This document shows, in pieces, positions 55,298 through 64,000 of a stretch of 64,000 nt of DNA. The stretch is from contig NZ_CAJYTI010000003.1 of NCBI RefSeq assembly GCF_913777625.1, forward strand, positions 88,404 to 152,403, in the 5' to 3' direction. Numbering within the stretch: the first letter of the stretch is position 1; each line of letters starts with the position of its first letter. The notes under the pieces were generated by a model that was given only the letters and a program-made list of their open reading frames with translations, was not told the DNA's origin and made no database searches. Made by a program: the position numbers and the translations under genes. Source of the DNA: an uncultured Sphingomonas sp. (GTDB lineage Bacteria > Pseudomonadota > Alphaproteobacteria > Sphingomonadales > Sphingomonadaceae).

Positions 55298-58237
55298 TCA
55301 CTCACGGCCATACCATTCGTCCCGACGCATCAGCTGGTCATATTCGGCATAGGGCGCAAATTCCGGCACCAGCTTGGCGGTGAAGGGGCGGTCGCCGGTG
55401 AGCCACTCGCCCGCGGCCGCGGCGAAATGCTCGGCGGCGATCGGGACGAAGTTCTCGGCCGGCACCGGCTCGCGCTTCTTGGGATCGACGGGCGAGTCGA
55501 TAAAGCCGAACCCGCCACTCTTCGGATTGCGCGCCATCGACCAATATTCGAAGCAGCGCGCGCTGCCCTCGATCCCCTTGAACCCGCCACGCTCGGCGAT
55601 CAGGCCCAGCAGACCCAGTTGCAGGCTGAACCCGGCCTTCACCGCGCGGGTGCTCGGCGGCTGGCCGGTCTTGTAGTCGACGATCGCGAGCGCGCCGTCG
55701 GCGAGCCGGTCGACGCGATCGAATTTGCCGCGGAGCGTGACGCCGGCAAATTCGATCGATCCGTCCCGCTCCACCGCGAGCACCTTGCGCCCCTTCGGCC
55801 CCTGCCCGGCCAATTCGCCGGCGATCCAGTCGACCGCCTCGATCAGCCGCGGTTGCCACAAAGCCCGGATCAACGGGTGGGTGCGGGTATCGGCCAGCAT
55901 CGCTTCGGCACGCGCGCGGAGCAGGTCGGGCCGGCAATCGTCTTCCTCGAACCACTTCTGCAGCACGTCGTGCACCGCCGTCCCGCGCCAGGCTGCGCTG
56001 GGATCGGCATCGACGGGTTCGAGCGGCAGCAGCCGAAGCATCCGCCGGGCGTAGAAGGCATAGGGGTCGGCCTTGAGCCGGTCGACTTCAGTGACGGAGA
56101 TCACCCTGGGCCGGTCCTTCGCCGGTGGTGCCGGCTCCGGCCGCGCGACCGGGGCGAAGGCACCCGGCGCATCGATCGCGGCGATCCAGGCAGCCAGATC
56201 GTCCGGCCGCTCCAGGCCGCCCGACAGCGCCTCCAGCCGCAGCCAGAAGCGCGACGCGATGGTCGGTGCGCTGGCGTCGCGGCGTGCGCGGGTGAGCAGC
56301 ACGTCCCGCGCGCCCAGGCCGATCGCGAGATCATGGGCCGACACACCGATCCGTCGCTCCAGCCCCGGCAGACCCAGCTCGGCGCGGATGCGCGGCGCGA
56401 GCCAGGGGTCCGGCGCCGGCAGCCCGGGCCAGACGCCCTCGTTGAGCCCGCCCAGGATCATCAGGTCGGCGCTGTGCAGCCGCGCCTCGATCAGGCCGAG
56501 AATGGCGAGCCGCGGATGCCCGCCCTGCGGCGGCCGCACCGCCACTTCGTCCATCAGCGTGCGGAGCATCGGCGGAAGGCTGTCCGGCTCGGCGAGGGCC
56601 GGACCATGCGCGGCCTCCCGCTCCAGATCGTCGAGCAGCAGCGCGGCGGCGCGGCCGTCCTCGCGGCTCCACAGCGTGTCGCCGCCCAGCGCCTGCGCGG
56701 TTTCGCGAAGGGCCGCGACGAGCCTGGCAAGCGGCTGTGCGCCACCGGCAAACACATTCTCCAGCGGGGCGAGCAGCGGCCGCGCGCGCTCCCACCAGCC
56801 AGCGGCCGTTCGACGGAGCGCCCCTTCGCGCCCGCTCTGGTCGGCCAGATGGCCGTCAACCCCGGCAAGCCCCGGCGCCGGCCGCGGCCCACGCAGGGCG
56901 AGATCGAGCGCCCGCGCACCGTCCAGCCACGCGGCCCGGTCGTTCGGCCGTACCAGGGGGTGCTTGAGCAACGTCAGCAGCGGCATCGGCGCAAAGGCCT
57001 GCGCCGCGGCGTCCGCCAGCGCGAGCAGCAGCGTGCCCGGCGGCGTCAGCGAGAGCGGCTGGCCGGCCGAATCGTCGACCGCGATCCCCCAGCGCGCGCA
57101 ATGCGCCGCCACGCGTCGGGCGAGCGCGCGATCGGGCGTCACCAGCGCGGCGGTCCGCGCCGGCGTCTCCAGCGCCTCGCGCAACGCCAGCGCGATCGCC
57201 TGCGCCTCTTCGGCCGGCGTCGCCAGTTCGAGCGCGCGGACGCCGTCCAGCCGCCGCTCGCCGGCCGGCAGGCCGGACCAGTGATGGGTGAGTTCGGGCG
57301 GCTGCATGGCCGAGGCGATCGCCTTGCTGCGCGCCGGCGGCGCGTCGAGCTCGCTGGCGACGCGCCATTGCTGGAACTCGCCGCGCCCCACGCCCATCCG
57401 GTCGAGCAGCAGCTTCAGGTGGAATTGCGGGTGAGTCTCCAGGTTGCGGCGCCGCCGGCCGGTGACGGGATCCGGCTGGTGCGGCCCGAGCGCCCCCCAT
57501 TCCTCGTCGCCCATCGCGGTGGCGAGGCCGGGCAGCACGACCATCCCCTCGGGTAGCCCCGCGACCACGCGCAGCAGCCGCGCAATCGCCGGCGCGGCGG
57601 TGGTGATGCCCGCGGCACAGACGAAGCCGCCCGGCGGCATCGCCTTCCAGCGCGCCGAGACGCGGTCGAGCAGCCGCCGCCGTCGCTCCGGCAGGTCGAC
57701 CCGCCCCAGCGCTACCAGCTCTGCCGGCCAGCGGGTCAGCACGATCTCGAACAGCGCGAGCGAGCGCTCCCAATGCGCCGAGAGCTCGGGCCCGAGCTCC
57801 AGATCGCGCAGCCGCTGCGGCGCGACCTCCTCGACCAGCAACTGGTCGAGCGTGGTGCCCAGATCCCCCGCCAGCCGCACCGCTTCCGCCGCATCGAGCC
57901 GCGCGTCATGCGCTTGGAGCAGCCGCGCCAGGATCATCCGGCGCTGGAGCGGATCGACCGCGGGCGGCACCGGCTCGGCATCGTCGACCGTCTCGAACAC
58001 CGCTTCGTCGAGTTCCGGATCGCCGATCGCGACCAGCCGGGGGAGCAGCAGGCCGCCGCCGCTCTCGCGGACAAAGGCGTCCTGCATCGCCCGCTTGGCA
58101 CGGTTGTTCGGCAACAGCACCACGCCGCGCGCCAGCCGCAGCGGGTCGCTCCCGAAGCGGCGGATCAGCCCGATCGCCAGCGCATCGGCAAAGGCACGAT
58201 GCGGCGGGATGGTATAAAGGTGGAGGGCGTGCGGCAT
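55298..58237 (-). CDS. addB: Double-strand-break repair nuclease AddB
   Basis: 979 residues. The N-terminal inactivated-helicase region has 'GVVLLPNNRAKRAM', and the C-terminal RecB-like nuclease has 'LRGKFDRVDR', 'ALAIVDYKTGQ' and a final region with 'FEYWSM'. It partners AddA; the alphaproteobacterial form lacks the Fe-S cysteines of Bacillus AddB as far as I can see. ATG 58237 is used. The stretch between it and murU contains a repeat. Confidence 0.93.
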   Translation of the reverse strand: MPHALHLYTIPPHRAFADALAIGLIRRFGSDPLRLARGVVLLPNNRAKRAMQDAFVRESGGGLLLPRLVAIGDPELDEAVFETVDDAEPVPPAVDPLQRRMILARLLQAHDARLDAAEAVRLAGDLGTTLDQLLVEEVAPQRLRDLELGPELSAHWERSLALFEIVLTRWPAELVALGRVDLPERRRRLLDRVSARWKAMPPGGFVCAAGITTAAPAIARLLRVVAGLPEGMVVLPGLATAMGDEEWGALGPHQPDPVTGRRRRNLETHPQFHLKLLLDRMGVGRGEFQQWRVASELDAPPARSKAIASAMQPPELTHHWSGLPAGERRLDGVRALELATPAEEAQAIALALREALETPARTAALVTPDRALARRVAAHCARWGIAVDDSAGQPLSLTPPGTLLLALADAAAQAFAPMPLLTLLKHPLVRPNDRAAWLDGARALDLALRGPRPAPGLAGVDGHLADQSGREGALRRTAAGWWERARPLLAPLENVFAGGAQPLARLVAALRETAQALGGDTLWSREDGRAAALLLDDLEREAAHGPALAEPDSLPPMLRTLMDEVAVRPPQGGHPRLAILGLIEARLHSADLMILGGLNEGVWPGLPAPDPWLAPRIRAELGLPGLERRIGVSAHDLAIGLGARDVLLTRARRDASAPTIASRFWLRLEALSGGLERPDDLAAWIAAIDAPGAFAPVARPEPAPPAKDRPRVISVTEVDRLKADPYAFYARRMLRLLPLEPVDADPSAAWRGTAVHDVLQKWFEEDDCRPDLLRARAEAMLADTRTHPLIRALWQPRLIEAVDWIAGELAGQGPKGRKVLAVERDGSIEFAGVTLRGKFDRVDRLADGALAIVDYKTGQPPSTRAVKAGFSLQLGLLGLIAERGGFKGIEGSARCFEYWSMARNPKSGGFGFIDSPVDPKKREPVPAENFVPIAAEHFAAAAGEWLTGDRPFTAKLVPEFAPYAEYDQLMRRDEWYGRE

Positions 58238-58310
58238 CCGGCTCGACAGAAAGGGGAACGGAGCGCGAACCTTAGCGATGTTGGAGCAACGAGTGCAACC
58301 TTCGAAGCAG

Positions 58311-58448
58311 CCCTATCCTCCCCCGCCAGGGGGAGGTGTCAGGCGCAGCCTGACGGAGGGGGAGGATGCACGAAGTTTCGAGATGTTCTGGTATCCTCCC
58401 CCTCCGTCGCCTTTGGCGACACCTCCCCCCGCCAGGGGGAGGATAGGG
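58311..58448. repeat. Palindromic intergenic repeat between murU and addB (family 2)
   Basis: Arms 58311-58372 and 58391-58448 are largely reverse complements of each other, built on CCTATCCTCCCCC and GGGGGAGGATAGG ends, with inner hairpins such as GTCAGGC-GCA-GCCTGAC and GTCGCC-TTT-GGCGAC. It is distinct in sequence from the family at 55176. Confidence 0.8.
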
Positions 58449-58455
58449 AAGCAAC

Positions 58456-59208
58456 TCAGAGTTCGGCCAGCGCCAGTTCGGTCTCGCGGATCGCCTTGGG
58501 CGAGCCGACGTCGAACCACAGGCCCTGGTGCACCGCGCCCCACAGGCGGCCGGCCTCCATTGCGCGGTTCCAGAACAGGTTGGTCGAGAACGGCCCCTCC
58601 GGCCAGTCGCGGATCACGCGCGGCGAGAGGATCTGCACGCCGGTATAGACGAAGGGCGCCAGACGGCCCGGCTTGCGCCGCTCGGTGATGCGGCCGAACG
58701 CATCCAGCCGGAAGTCCCCCTGCCCGCGGTGGCAAGCGGCACGCGCCAGCGGCACCAGCAGCAGCAGCGCGTCCATCCTGGCGTCGTCCCACTGGGCCGA
58801 CAGCAGCCGGATCGCGTCGCTGGGCCCATCGACCCAGAGATTGTCGCTGTTTACGCACAGGAAAGGCGCGTCGCCCAGCATCTCCCGCGCCTGCACCAGC
58901 CCGCCGCCGGTCTCCAGCAACTGGCGGCGCTCGTCGGAAATGCAGAGCTCCATGCCCTTTACCCGGGCGCGCAGATGCGCCTCGAGCTGGTCGGCAAGAT
59001 AATGGACATTGACCACTGCGCGCTCGACGCCCGCCGCGCCCAGCCGATCGAAGACGTGGTCGATCAGCGGCTTGCCGGCCACGTCGATCAGCGGCTTGGG
59101 GCGGGTGACGGTGAGCGGACGCATCCGCTTGCCGAGGCCGGCGGCCATCACCATCGCCGTCTTGGGCACGGGGGCGGCCGGCTGCGGGCGAAGCGAATAG
59201 ATCGTCAT
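58456..59208 (-). CDS. murU: N-acetylmuramate alpha-1-phosphate uridylyltransferase MurU
   Basis: 250 residues. The nucleotidyltransferase signature 'AMVMAAGLGKRMRPLT' (residues about 18-34) with 'KPLIDVAGKPLIDHV', 'FLCVNSDNLW' and 'GLWFDVGSPKAI' is that of MurU/RfbA-like enzymes, and the identification as MurU rests on its position directly after amgK, overlapping as ATGA (59205-59208). MurU makes UDP-MurNAc, part of the cell-wall recycling route that bypasses de novo synthesis and gives intrinsic fosfomycin tolerance. A generic sugar-1-P nucleotidyltransferase is the alternative. Confidence 0.88.
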   Translation of the reverse strand: MTIYSLRPQPAAPVPKTAMVMAAGLGKRMRPLTVTRPKPLIDVAGKPLIDHVFDRLGAAGVERAVVNVHYLADQLEAHLRARVKGMELCISDERRQLLETGGGLVQAREMLGDAPFLCVNSDNLWVDGPSDAIRLLSAQWDDARMDALLLLVPLARAACHRGQGDFRLDAFGRITERRKPGRLAPFVYTGVQILSPRVIRDWPEGPFSTNLFWNRAMEAGRLWGAVHQGLWFDVGSPKAIRETELALAEL

Positions 59209-60188
59209 GCCGCCACCTGCATCGGGTCCCCGCGCTTCTCGGGCGGCACATTGGCGGCGAACCAGTCGGCCACCGGCTTCAGCGCCGGATGGGCCAGGTC
59301 GCGCTCCAGATAGCGCCAGACGCGCGGGCACAGCGCAGGATAGCGCGGCTTGCCGTCGCGCTTCCACAGCCGGGTGAAGATGCCAAGGATCTTGGCGTTC
59401 CGCTGCGCGCCGAGCACGTGATAGGCCATGTCGAACGCCTCCCCCGCGCCGGTCGCCGCGCGATAGCGATCGCGCATCGCCAGCTCGGTCGCCTCCGGCA
59501 CGTCCCTCCGGGCGTCCTGGAGCAGCGAGACGAGATCATAGGCGGGATGGCCGGCAAGCGCGTCTTGGAAGTCGAGCAGGCCCAGCCCCTCGCCGCCGTC
59601 GATCAGCATCAGGTTTTCGGCATGATAGTCGCGCAGCACCGTCACCGGGCGATGCCCCGCCAGCAGTGGTGCCAGCACCGCGTCCCAGGCGTCGCGATAA
59701 GCGGCGGTATCGACCTCCAGCCCCACGGCCGGGCAATACCATTCGACGAACAGCGCCGCTTCCCGCTGGTAGACGGCAAGATCATAGGGCGCATCGACGC
59801 CTGCCTCGGCGTCATGCAGCTGCACCAGCAGGTCCACCGCCACCCCGTACAGGCCCAGCTCGCGCGCCGGCTCGGCATCGACGGTTTCGCGCAGGCGGAC
59901 GTCGCCGAAATCCTCGAGCAGCACCAGGCCCTGCGCCAGATCCTCGTGCAGGATCGCGGGCGCGGCAAAGCCGTTGCGGGTCAGCCAGCGCGCGACCGCG
60001 AGGAAGGGGCGCGGATCCTCGTGCGGCGGCGGCGCATCCATCAGGATCGCGCTGCGGCCGCCGTCGACCACCCGGAAATAGCGGCGGAACGAGGCATCGC
60101 CGGCGACGGGCAGGATATCTGCCCCGCCCCAACCGGCGGAGGCGAGAAAGGCGGGCGCCGCAAGCGGCGGAGTCATGTCAACGGCCAT
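59205..60188 (-). CDS. amgK: Anomeric MurNAc/GlcNAc kinase AmgK
   Basis: About 327 residues of the aminoglycoside-phosphotransferase fold, with the catalytic loop 'LRDYHAENLMLI' and metal site 'LLDFQDAL'. Its position directly before murU, overlapping it, and after tsaE identifies it as AmgK, which phosphorylates MurNAc at C1. ATG 60188 has GGAGG 3 bases upstream; ATG 60176, which overlaps the tsaE stop as ATGA, is the alternative. All three genes form an operon. Confidence 0.88.
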   Translation of the reverse strand: MAVDMTPPLAAPAFLASAGWGGADILPVAGDASFRRYFRVVDGGRSAILMDAPPPHEDPRPFLAVARWLTRNGFAAPAILHEDLAQGLVLLEDFGDVRLRETVDAEPARELGLYGVAVDLLVQLHDAEAGVDAPYDLAVYQREAALFVEWYCPAVGLEVDTAAYRDAWDAVLAPLLAGHRPVTVLRDYHAENLMLIDGGEGLGLLDFQDALAGHPAYDLVSLLQDARRDVPEATELAMRDRYRAATGAGEAFDMAYHVLGAQRNAKILGIFTRLWKRDGKPRYPALCPRVWRYLERDLAHPALKPVADWFAANVPPEKRGDPMQVAA

Positions 60189-60631
60189 CGGCCTCCCCAT
60201 GCCGAGGGCACGCGCGCTGTCAAGCGACGGGTGCCGTCGGCCGCGACGTCCAGCGTAAGCCACAAGGCGTCGTGCCAATAGTCGTCGTCCAGCCGCTCGG
60301 GCCATTCGACGAGCAGCAACGCATCGTATCGCGCATCGTCCAGCCCCAGTTCCTCGGCTTCTTCCGGATCCTCGATCCGGTAGAGGTCGACGTGCAGCAC
60401 CGGCAGCCGCACCTCGGGCGGGTCATAGGGCTGGACGATCGCGAAGCTGGGCGACGGCGCCTCGCCCGCCAGCCCCAGCGCGGCGAGCAGCCCGCGCGCG
60501 ATGCTGGTCTTGCCCGCGCCAAGCGGACCGGACAGCGCGATCACGTCACCGGGGCCAACCACGGCCGCCAGCGCCGCACCCAGCGCCAGGGCCTCGTCCA
60601 GCGAGTGCAGCAGGATGGTTTCGGCAGTCAT
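60173..60631 (-). CDS. tsaE: tRNA threonylcarbamoyladenosine biosynthesis ATPase TsaE
   Basis: 152 residues. A P-loop ATPase with Walker A 'LSGPLGAGKTSIAR' and 'LHVDLYRIEDPEE', the TsaE/YjeE signature. It helps make t6A at position 37 of ANN-decoding tRNAs. ATG 60631 is used; an in-frame start at 60658 is possible. It overlaps amgK. Confidence 0.94.
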   Translation of the reverse strand: MTAETILLHSLDEALALGAALAAVVGPGDVIALSGPLGAGKTSIARGLLAALGLAGEAPSPSFAIVQPYDPPEVRLPVLHVDLYRIEDPEEAEELGLDDARYDALLLVEWPERLDDDYWHDALWLTLDVAADGTRRLTARVPSAWGGRWPLT

Positions 60632-60660
60632 GCGTTCGCAATGCCTTTCTTCCAACAACC

Positions 60661-60760
60661 CTCGTCATCCCCGCGAAGGCGCGGATCCATTCGCCTGGGC
60701 GCTTTAGGAAAGAACCGCAGCATCAGCGCCAATGGATCCCCGCCTCCGCAGGGATGACGG
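60661..60760. repeat. Palindromic intergenic repeat between divL and tsaE (family 3)
   Basis: CGTCATCCCCGCGAAGGCG (60663-60681) with GGATCCATTCGCCTGGGCGC is mirrored by GCGCCAATGGATCCCCGCC (60726-60744) and CGCAGGGATGACGG (60747-60760). It is an imperfect palindrome of a type (CGTCATCCC/GGGATGACG ends) that is common in intergenic DNA of many Gram-negative bacteria. Confidence 0.8.
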
Positions 60761-60812
60761 GTGCTGAATTGGTGACACCGAGCGCTTGCCAAGCATGGCT
60801 GGACCCGCGCAC

Positions 60813-63152
60813 TCATCCGCGCGGCAACTCCACCGTGACGAGCGTTCCCTGCCCCGGCTCGGAGATCAGCTCGATTCGCCCGCCATGCGCCTCAACGAAC
60901 TGCTTGGCGAGCGGCAGTCCCAGCCCCAGCGCGCGATCGCCGCCGCGCGAGGTGCCGACCTGGGCAAACCGGTCGAACGCCCGCGCCACCGCTTCCGGTG
61001 CCATGCCGGGCCCGTCGTCGCTCACGATCACCCGCGCCACCCGCGCATTGCCGTCGAGATGGAGCAGCACGCGGCCGCCCTCCGGGGTATGCGACACGGC
61101 ATGGCGCAGCAGATGCTCCACCGTCTGGCGGATGCGGCGGGCATCGCCCTGCACCACGCCGGCCGTCCCGGCATCCTCGATCACCAGCTCGATCGCCTTG
61201 CCCTTGGCGAGCGGCGCGATCACGTCCGCCGCGCTGGTCGCGGCGAGTTCGACGTCGACGGTCTCGCGCGCGATCGGCTGGCCCTCGCTCTGGGTCAGAT
61301 CGAGCACGTCGTCGATCAGCCCGCCGAGCCGGTCCACCGACATCAGAATCGCCTCGACATATTCCTTGCCGTCGGCGCTCAGCTTGCCGGCGAACCCGCC
61401 CTGGAGCATCTCGCCGAAGCCCTTGATCGAGGTCAGCGGCGTGCGCAGCTCGTAGCTCATATTGGCGACGAAGGCGGTGCGCACCCGGTCCGCCGCCTCC
61501 AGTGCCTCGTTGCGATCGCGCAGCGCCCGCTCCACCCGCTGGCGATCGGTGGTGTCGAGCATCGTCACCAGCGCGTTGCCGTCGGGCAGCGGCACCGCCG
61601 CGATGTCGAAATGCCGGCCATTGGCGAAGGTGATGCTGGAGCCGCGCTGCTGGCGATCCTTGGCGGCCAGGCGGATCAGGTCGCCGATGATCTCGGCGCG
61701 CGCCGGGTTGACCAGCTTGGCACCCGCCGTCTTGACCAGCGTGGCGATCTGCGGATGCCCGTCGAGAAAGCCGTCCTCGAAGCTCCAGACCTGGCGGAAC
61801 TTGCGGTTCCACAGTTGCAGCCGCCCCTTGCCGAACACCGCAACCGCCTCGGCCAGACTGTCCAGCGTGGCGGTGCGCACCTGCTGCATCTCGCCATGCT
61901 CGCGCTGCAGCTCGAACTGCTGGGTCTGGTCCTCGAAGATCAGCAGCAGGCCGCCTTCCGGCAGCGGCTGGGCGACGACGCGCAGATGGGTGGTGCCGAT
62001 GCTCCAGCTTTCCTCCACCGCCTCCGGCGCGGTGAACCACTCTCGACGCTCGGCCTTCCACTGGGGAAAGTCGCGCACGTCGGGCAGCTTGCGCGCTTCG
62101 CGCATCCGCTCCAGCACGCGATCGAATTCGGGGCGATCGGCCAGCCACTCGTTCTTCATCGCGAACAGGCGACGGAAGGGCTGGTTACAAAATGCGAGGC
62201 TGCGGTCCGAACCGAACTGCGCGACACCGGCAGACATGCGATCGAGCATCGCCCGCTGCGCTTCGGCAAAGCGCTTCAGGCCGCCGCGCGCACGCTCCAG
62301 TTCCTCGATGTCGACGGCGAAGCCCGCGATCCCGCCGGTGGGCAGCGGCACGTCGTGGAGGCGGAGCATTCGGCGAGCGCCGGCGATGGTGGCCGGCATC
62401 GCCGCCGATTGCGGCTCCTGTGTGTCGCGCGCGATGGCGGCGTTGGCGAGCGGCCCGCCCAGTCCGGCGCCGTCGACCAGCTCCAGCCCGCGCGCCACCA
62501 CATCTTCCGCGTCGCGGCCTTCGACGGCCGAGACATAGGCGGTATTGACCATCAACAGCCGCAGATCGGGCCCGCGATACCACATCGGCATCGGCGCGGC
62601 CTCGATCAGCGCGGTCAGCGCATCGAAGGCAGCGCGCAGCCGATCCGCTTCGCGCTCCAGCCCGCCCACCTCGGCCTGGGCATCGGTAGCGTCGAGCACC
62701 CAGAGCAGCACGCTGCCGGGCGTCTCCACCGCTTCGGAGGCGCGCTCGCCGAGTACCAGCAGCGTCCGCTCCGATCCGCGCACCGGCAAGGACAGGCGGA
62801 AGGACTGGCCGGCCCGCTGCGCCGCCTCGATCTGCTCGCCGAGCAACGTCACGTCCTCGGGTTCGAGTCCCGCATCCTTCTGCGACAATTTGGCGAGCGA
62901 CTCGACCGGCCCGTCCAGTCCGAGCCAGGTGGCGAGCCGCGGCGACATCTCCATCCGCCCGTCGGCGCGCACCAGCATCGGCAGCGCCGGCGAGGTGCGG
63001 GAAAAGCGCAGCAGGCGGCGGTTCTGCTCATAGGCGGTGCGCGCCGCGGCCCGCGCGGCCAGTCCGGCATAGAGCGCCCAGATCGCCGCAATCAGCACAA
63101 AGGCGACGACCGCGCCTGCAACGGCCGCGCTGCTCTGCGAGAGAACAATCAC
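60813..63152 (-). CDS. divL: DivL-type sensor kinase with Tyr in the H-box
   Basis: 779 residues. An N-terminal membrane span (about 10-33) is followed by several PAS domains and a DHp/HATPase core. In the DHp helix the motif reads FVANMSYELRTPLTSIKGF, so Tyr567 replaces the phospho-histidine, exactly as in Caulobacter DivL (Tyr550 by memory). HATPase blocks are kept (RIRQTVEHLLRHAVSHT, SDDGPGM, GLGLPLAKQFV). DivL binds DivK~P and controls CckA, and through it CtrA, in the cell cycle. The start is GTG 63152. It is separated from ahcY by a terminator. Confidence 0.85.
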   Translation of the reverse strand: MIVLSQSSAAVAGAVVAFVLIAAIWALYAGLAARAAARTAYEQNRRLLRFSRTSPALPMLVRADGRMEMSPRLATWLGLDGPVESLAKLSQKDAGLEPEDVTLLGEQIEAAQRAGQSFRLSLPVRGSERTLLVLGERASEAVETPGSVLLWVLDATDAQAEVGGLEREADRLRAAFDALTALIEAAPMPMWYRGPDLRLLMVNTAYVSAVEGRDAEDVVARGLELVDGAGLGGPLANAAIARDTQEPQSAAMPATIAGARRMLRLHDVPLPTGGIAGFAVDIEELERARGGLKRFAEAQRAMLDRMSAGVAQFGSDRSLAFCNQPFRRLFAMKNEWLADRPEFDRVLERMREARKLPDVRDFPQWKAERREWFTAPEAVEESWSIGTTHLRVVAQPLPEGGLLLIFEDQTQQFELQREHGEMQQVRTATLDSLAEAVAVFGKGRLQLWNRKFRQVWSFEDGFLDGHPQIATLVKTAGAKLVNPARAEIIGDLIRLAAKDRQQRGSSITFANGRHFDIAAVPLPDGNALVTMLDTTDRQRVERALRDRNEALEAADRVRTAFVANMSYELRTPLTSIKGFGEMLQGGFAGKLSADGKEYVEAILMSVDRLGGLIDDVLDLTQSEGQPIARETVDVELAATSAADVIAPLAKGKAIELVIEDAGTAGVVQGDARRIRQTVEHLLRHAVSHTPEGGRVLLHLDGNARVARVIVSDDGPGMAPEAVARAFDRFAQVGTSRGGDRALGLGLPLAKQFVEAHGGRIELISEPGQGTLVTVELPRG

Positions 63153-63207
63153 CGGAAGAGACGCCCAACAACCATCGTCCCACCCTTAGGCGAATCCGAG
63201 CGCAAAC

Positions 63208-63240
63208 GAAAAGGGGCCCGGCAACCGCCGAGCCCCTTCC
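63208..63240 (-). terminator. Rho-independent terminator after ahcY
   Basis: On the minus strand, AAGGGGCTCGGC and GCCGGGCCCCTT form a 12-base stem with one G-T pair around GGTT, followed by TTTTCG. It ends ahcY before divL. Confidence 0.88.
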
Positions 63241-63262
63241 GGATCATTTTCGATCGATCGGA

Positions 63263-64000
63263 TCAGTAGCGATAGTGATCCGGCTTGAACGGGCCTTCCA
63301 CCGGCACGCCGATATAGGAGGCCTGCTTCTCGCTCAGCTTCGACAGGTGCACGCCCAGCTTCTCGAGGTGCAGCGCCGCGACCTTCTCGTCGAGGTGCTT
63401 CGGCAGCACGTACACTTCGTTCTTGTAGTGCTCGCCGCGGGTCCACAGCTCGATCTGCGCCAGCGTCTGGTTGGTGAAGCTGGCCGACATCACGAAGCTC
63501 GGGTGGCCGGTGGCGCAGCCCAGGTTCACCAGGCGGCCCTTGGCGAGCACGATGATCTGCTTGCCGTCCGGGAACTCGACCAGGTCGGTGCCCGGCTTCA
63601 CTTCGGTCCACTTGTAGTTCGACAGCGCGGCGATCTGGATCTCGCTGTCGAAGTGGCCGATGTTGCAGACGATCGACATGGGCTTCATCGCCTTCATGTG
63701 ATCGGCGGTGATGACATCGGCGTTGCCGGTGGCGGTGACGAAGATGTCGGCGCGCTTCACGGCCTCATCCATGGTCACGACCTCGAAGCCTTCCATTGCC
63801 GCCTGCAGTGCGCAGATCGGGTCGATTTCGGTCACGAGCACGCGCGCACCGCCGTTGCGGAGCGACTGGGCCGAGCCCTTGCCCACGTCGCCGAAACCGG
63901 CGACCGCGGCGACCTTGCCCGCCAGCATGACGTCGGTGGCGCGACGGATCGCGTCGACCAGCGATTCCTTGCAGCCATAGAGGTTGTCGAACTTCGACTT
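63263..64000 (-). CDS. ahcY: S-adenosylhomocysteine hydrolase, C-terminal part (5' end outside window)
   Basis: The last 245 codons of a gene that continues past the right edge. Its visible part includes the NAD-binding '[21 protein letters not shown]', '[18 protein letters not shown]', '[13 protein letters not shown]', '[16 protein letters not shown]' and the C-terminal 'KPDHYRY', all conserved in AhcY. It splits S-adenosylhomocysteine to adenosine and homocysteine. A terminator follows. The promoter and any SAH riboswitch would be outside the window. Confidence 0.97.
   Translation of the reverse strand, partial: KSKFDNLYGCKESLVDAIRRATDVMLAGKVAAVAGFGDVGKGSAQSLRNGGARVLVTEIDPICALQAAMEGFEVVTMDEAVKRADIFVTATGNADVITADHMKAMKPMSIVCNIGHFDSEIQIAALSNYKWTEVKPGTDLVEFPDGKQIIVLAKGRLVNLGCATGHPSFVMSASFTNQTLAQIELWTRGEHYKNEVYVLPKHLDEKVAALHLEKLGVHLSKLSEKQASYIGVPVEGPFKPDHYRY

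Noticed and set aside
55190..57556. 788-codon plus-strand frame across addB
   Set aside because: Shadow of addB; Arg/Gln/Pro-rich with no domain.
58311..58448. Rho-independent terminator of murU
   Set aside because: The structure is a two-armed palindrome with no T run, better explained as an intergenic repeat.
60786..63269. 827-codon plus-strand frame across divL
   Set aside because: Shadow of divL, which has clear kinase motifs on the minus strand.

Overview
The window looks like chromosomal DNA of a sphingomonad (Alphaproteobacteria, Sphingomonadales, probably Sphingomonas or a close relative). The evidence is the very high GC content with near-uniform G/C third positions, an alphaproteobacterial SOS box (GTTC-N7-GTTC) in front of lexA, a DivL homologue with tyrosine in the H-box, AddAB instead of RecBCD, SdhE next to mfd, a CC0125/CC1285-type lipoprotein, a DUF2336 protein and a DOMON-like/NamZ pair. 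I see no rRNA, IS element, prophage or CRISPR array. Coding density is very high. Many neighbouring genes overlap by 1 to 4 bases (ATGA, GTGA, TTGA, TGATG), and several start at TTG or GTG.

Layout. 0-9.2 kb: end of moeA, lexA, a divergent pair of secreted paralogues, a subclass B3 metallo-beta-lactamase translationally coupled to comEC, then gltX and gltA. 9.2-20.7 kb: a beta-trefoil lectin-like protein and an ABC exporter, a sugar locus (MFS porter, SGNH hydrolase, GH97 glycosidase), an L,D-transpeptidase, a lipoprotein, an orphan small protein with a visible promoter, a DUF885 metallopeptidase and a His/Arg/Trp-rich periplasmic protein. 20.7-26.2 kb: a tight five-gene minus-strand run (DOMON-like, NamZ muramidase, nucleotidyltransferase-membrane fusion, DUF2336, histidine-kinase-like protein lacking its phospho-histidine). 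26.2-35 kb: mgtC-like, tyrS, a PilZ protein, recG and a small upstream protein, sdhE, mfd. 35-41.5 kb: an NTF2-like protein, a soluble globin-coupled chemoreceptor, an EAL protein with degenerate GGDEF and a coupled small partner, moaA, an NAD kinase, tRNA-Asn. 41.6-51.3 kb: an adenine deaminase/phosphoribosyltransferase pair, a lipoprotein, secA, two tandem TonB-domain proteins, argJ, an inositol-monophosphatase-family protein. 51.3-64 kb, all minus strand: ahcY (partial), divL, tsaE, amgK, murU, addB, addA, trxA, with three kinds of palindromic intergenic repeat.

How the genes work together. The clearest theme is cell-wall sugar salvage: NamZ (24.5 kb) would release MurNAc, AmgK phosphorylates it and MurU makes UDP-MurNAc, so three steps of the fosfomycin-bypassing recycling route lie in one window. 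A periplasmic L,D-transpeptidase and a beta-lactamase add to the envelope content. DNA repair is well represented (lexA, recG, mfd, addAB). Two kinase-like proteins lack the phospho-acceptor histidine (Arg249 at 21.4 kb, Tyr567 at 61.45 kb), pointing to non-canonical signalling; the second is a DivL-type regulator of the CckA-CtrA pathway. c-di-GMP handling is suggested by the EAL and PilZ proteins.

Most of the window is conserved core genome. The parts least explained by known systems are the membrane-anchored nucleotidyltransferase-like fusion in the NamZ operon, the Arg249 pseudokinase with its DUF2336 partner, the lectin behind the ABC exporter, and the antisense gene/hairpin at the end of tRNA-Asn.
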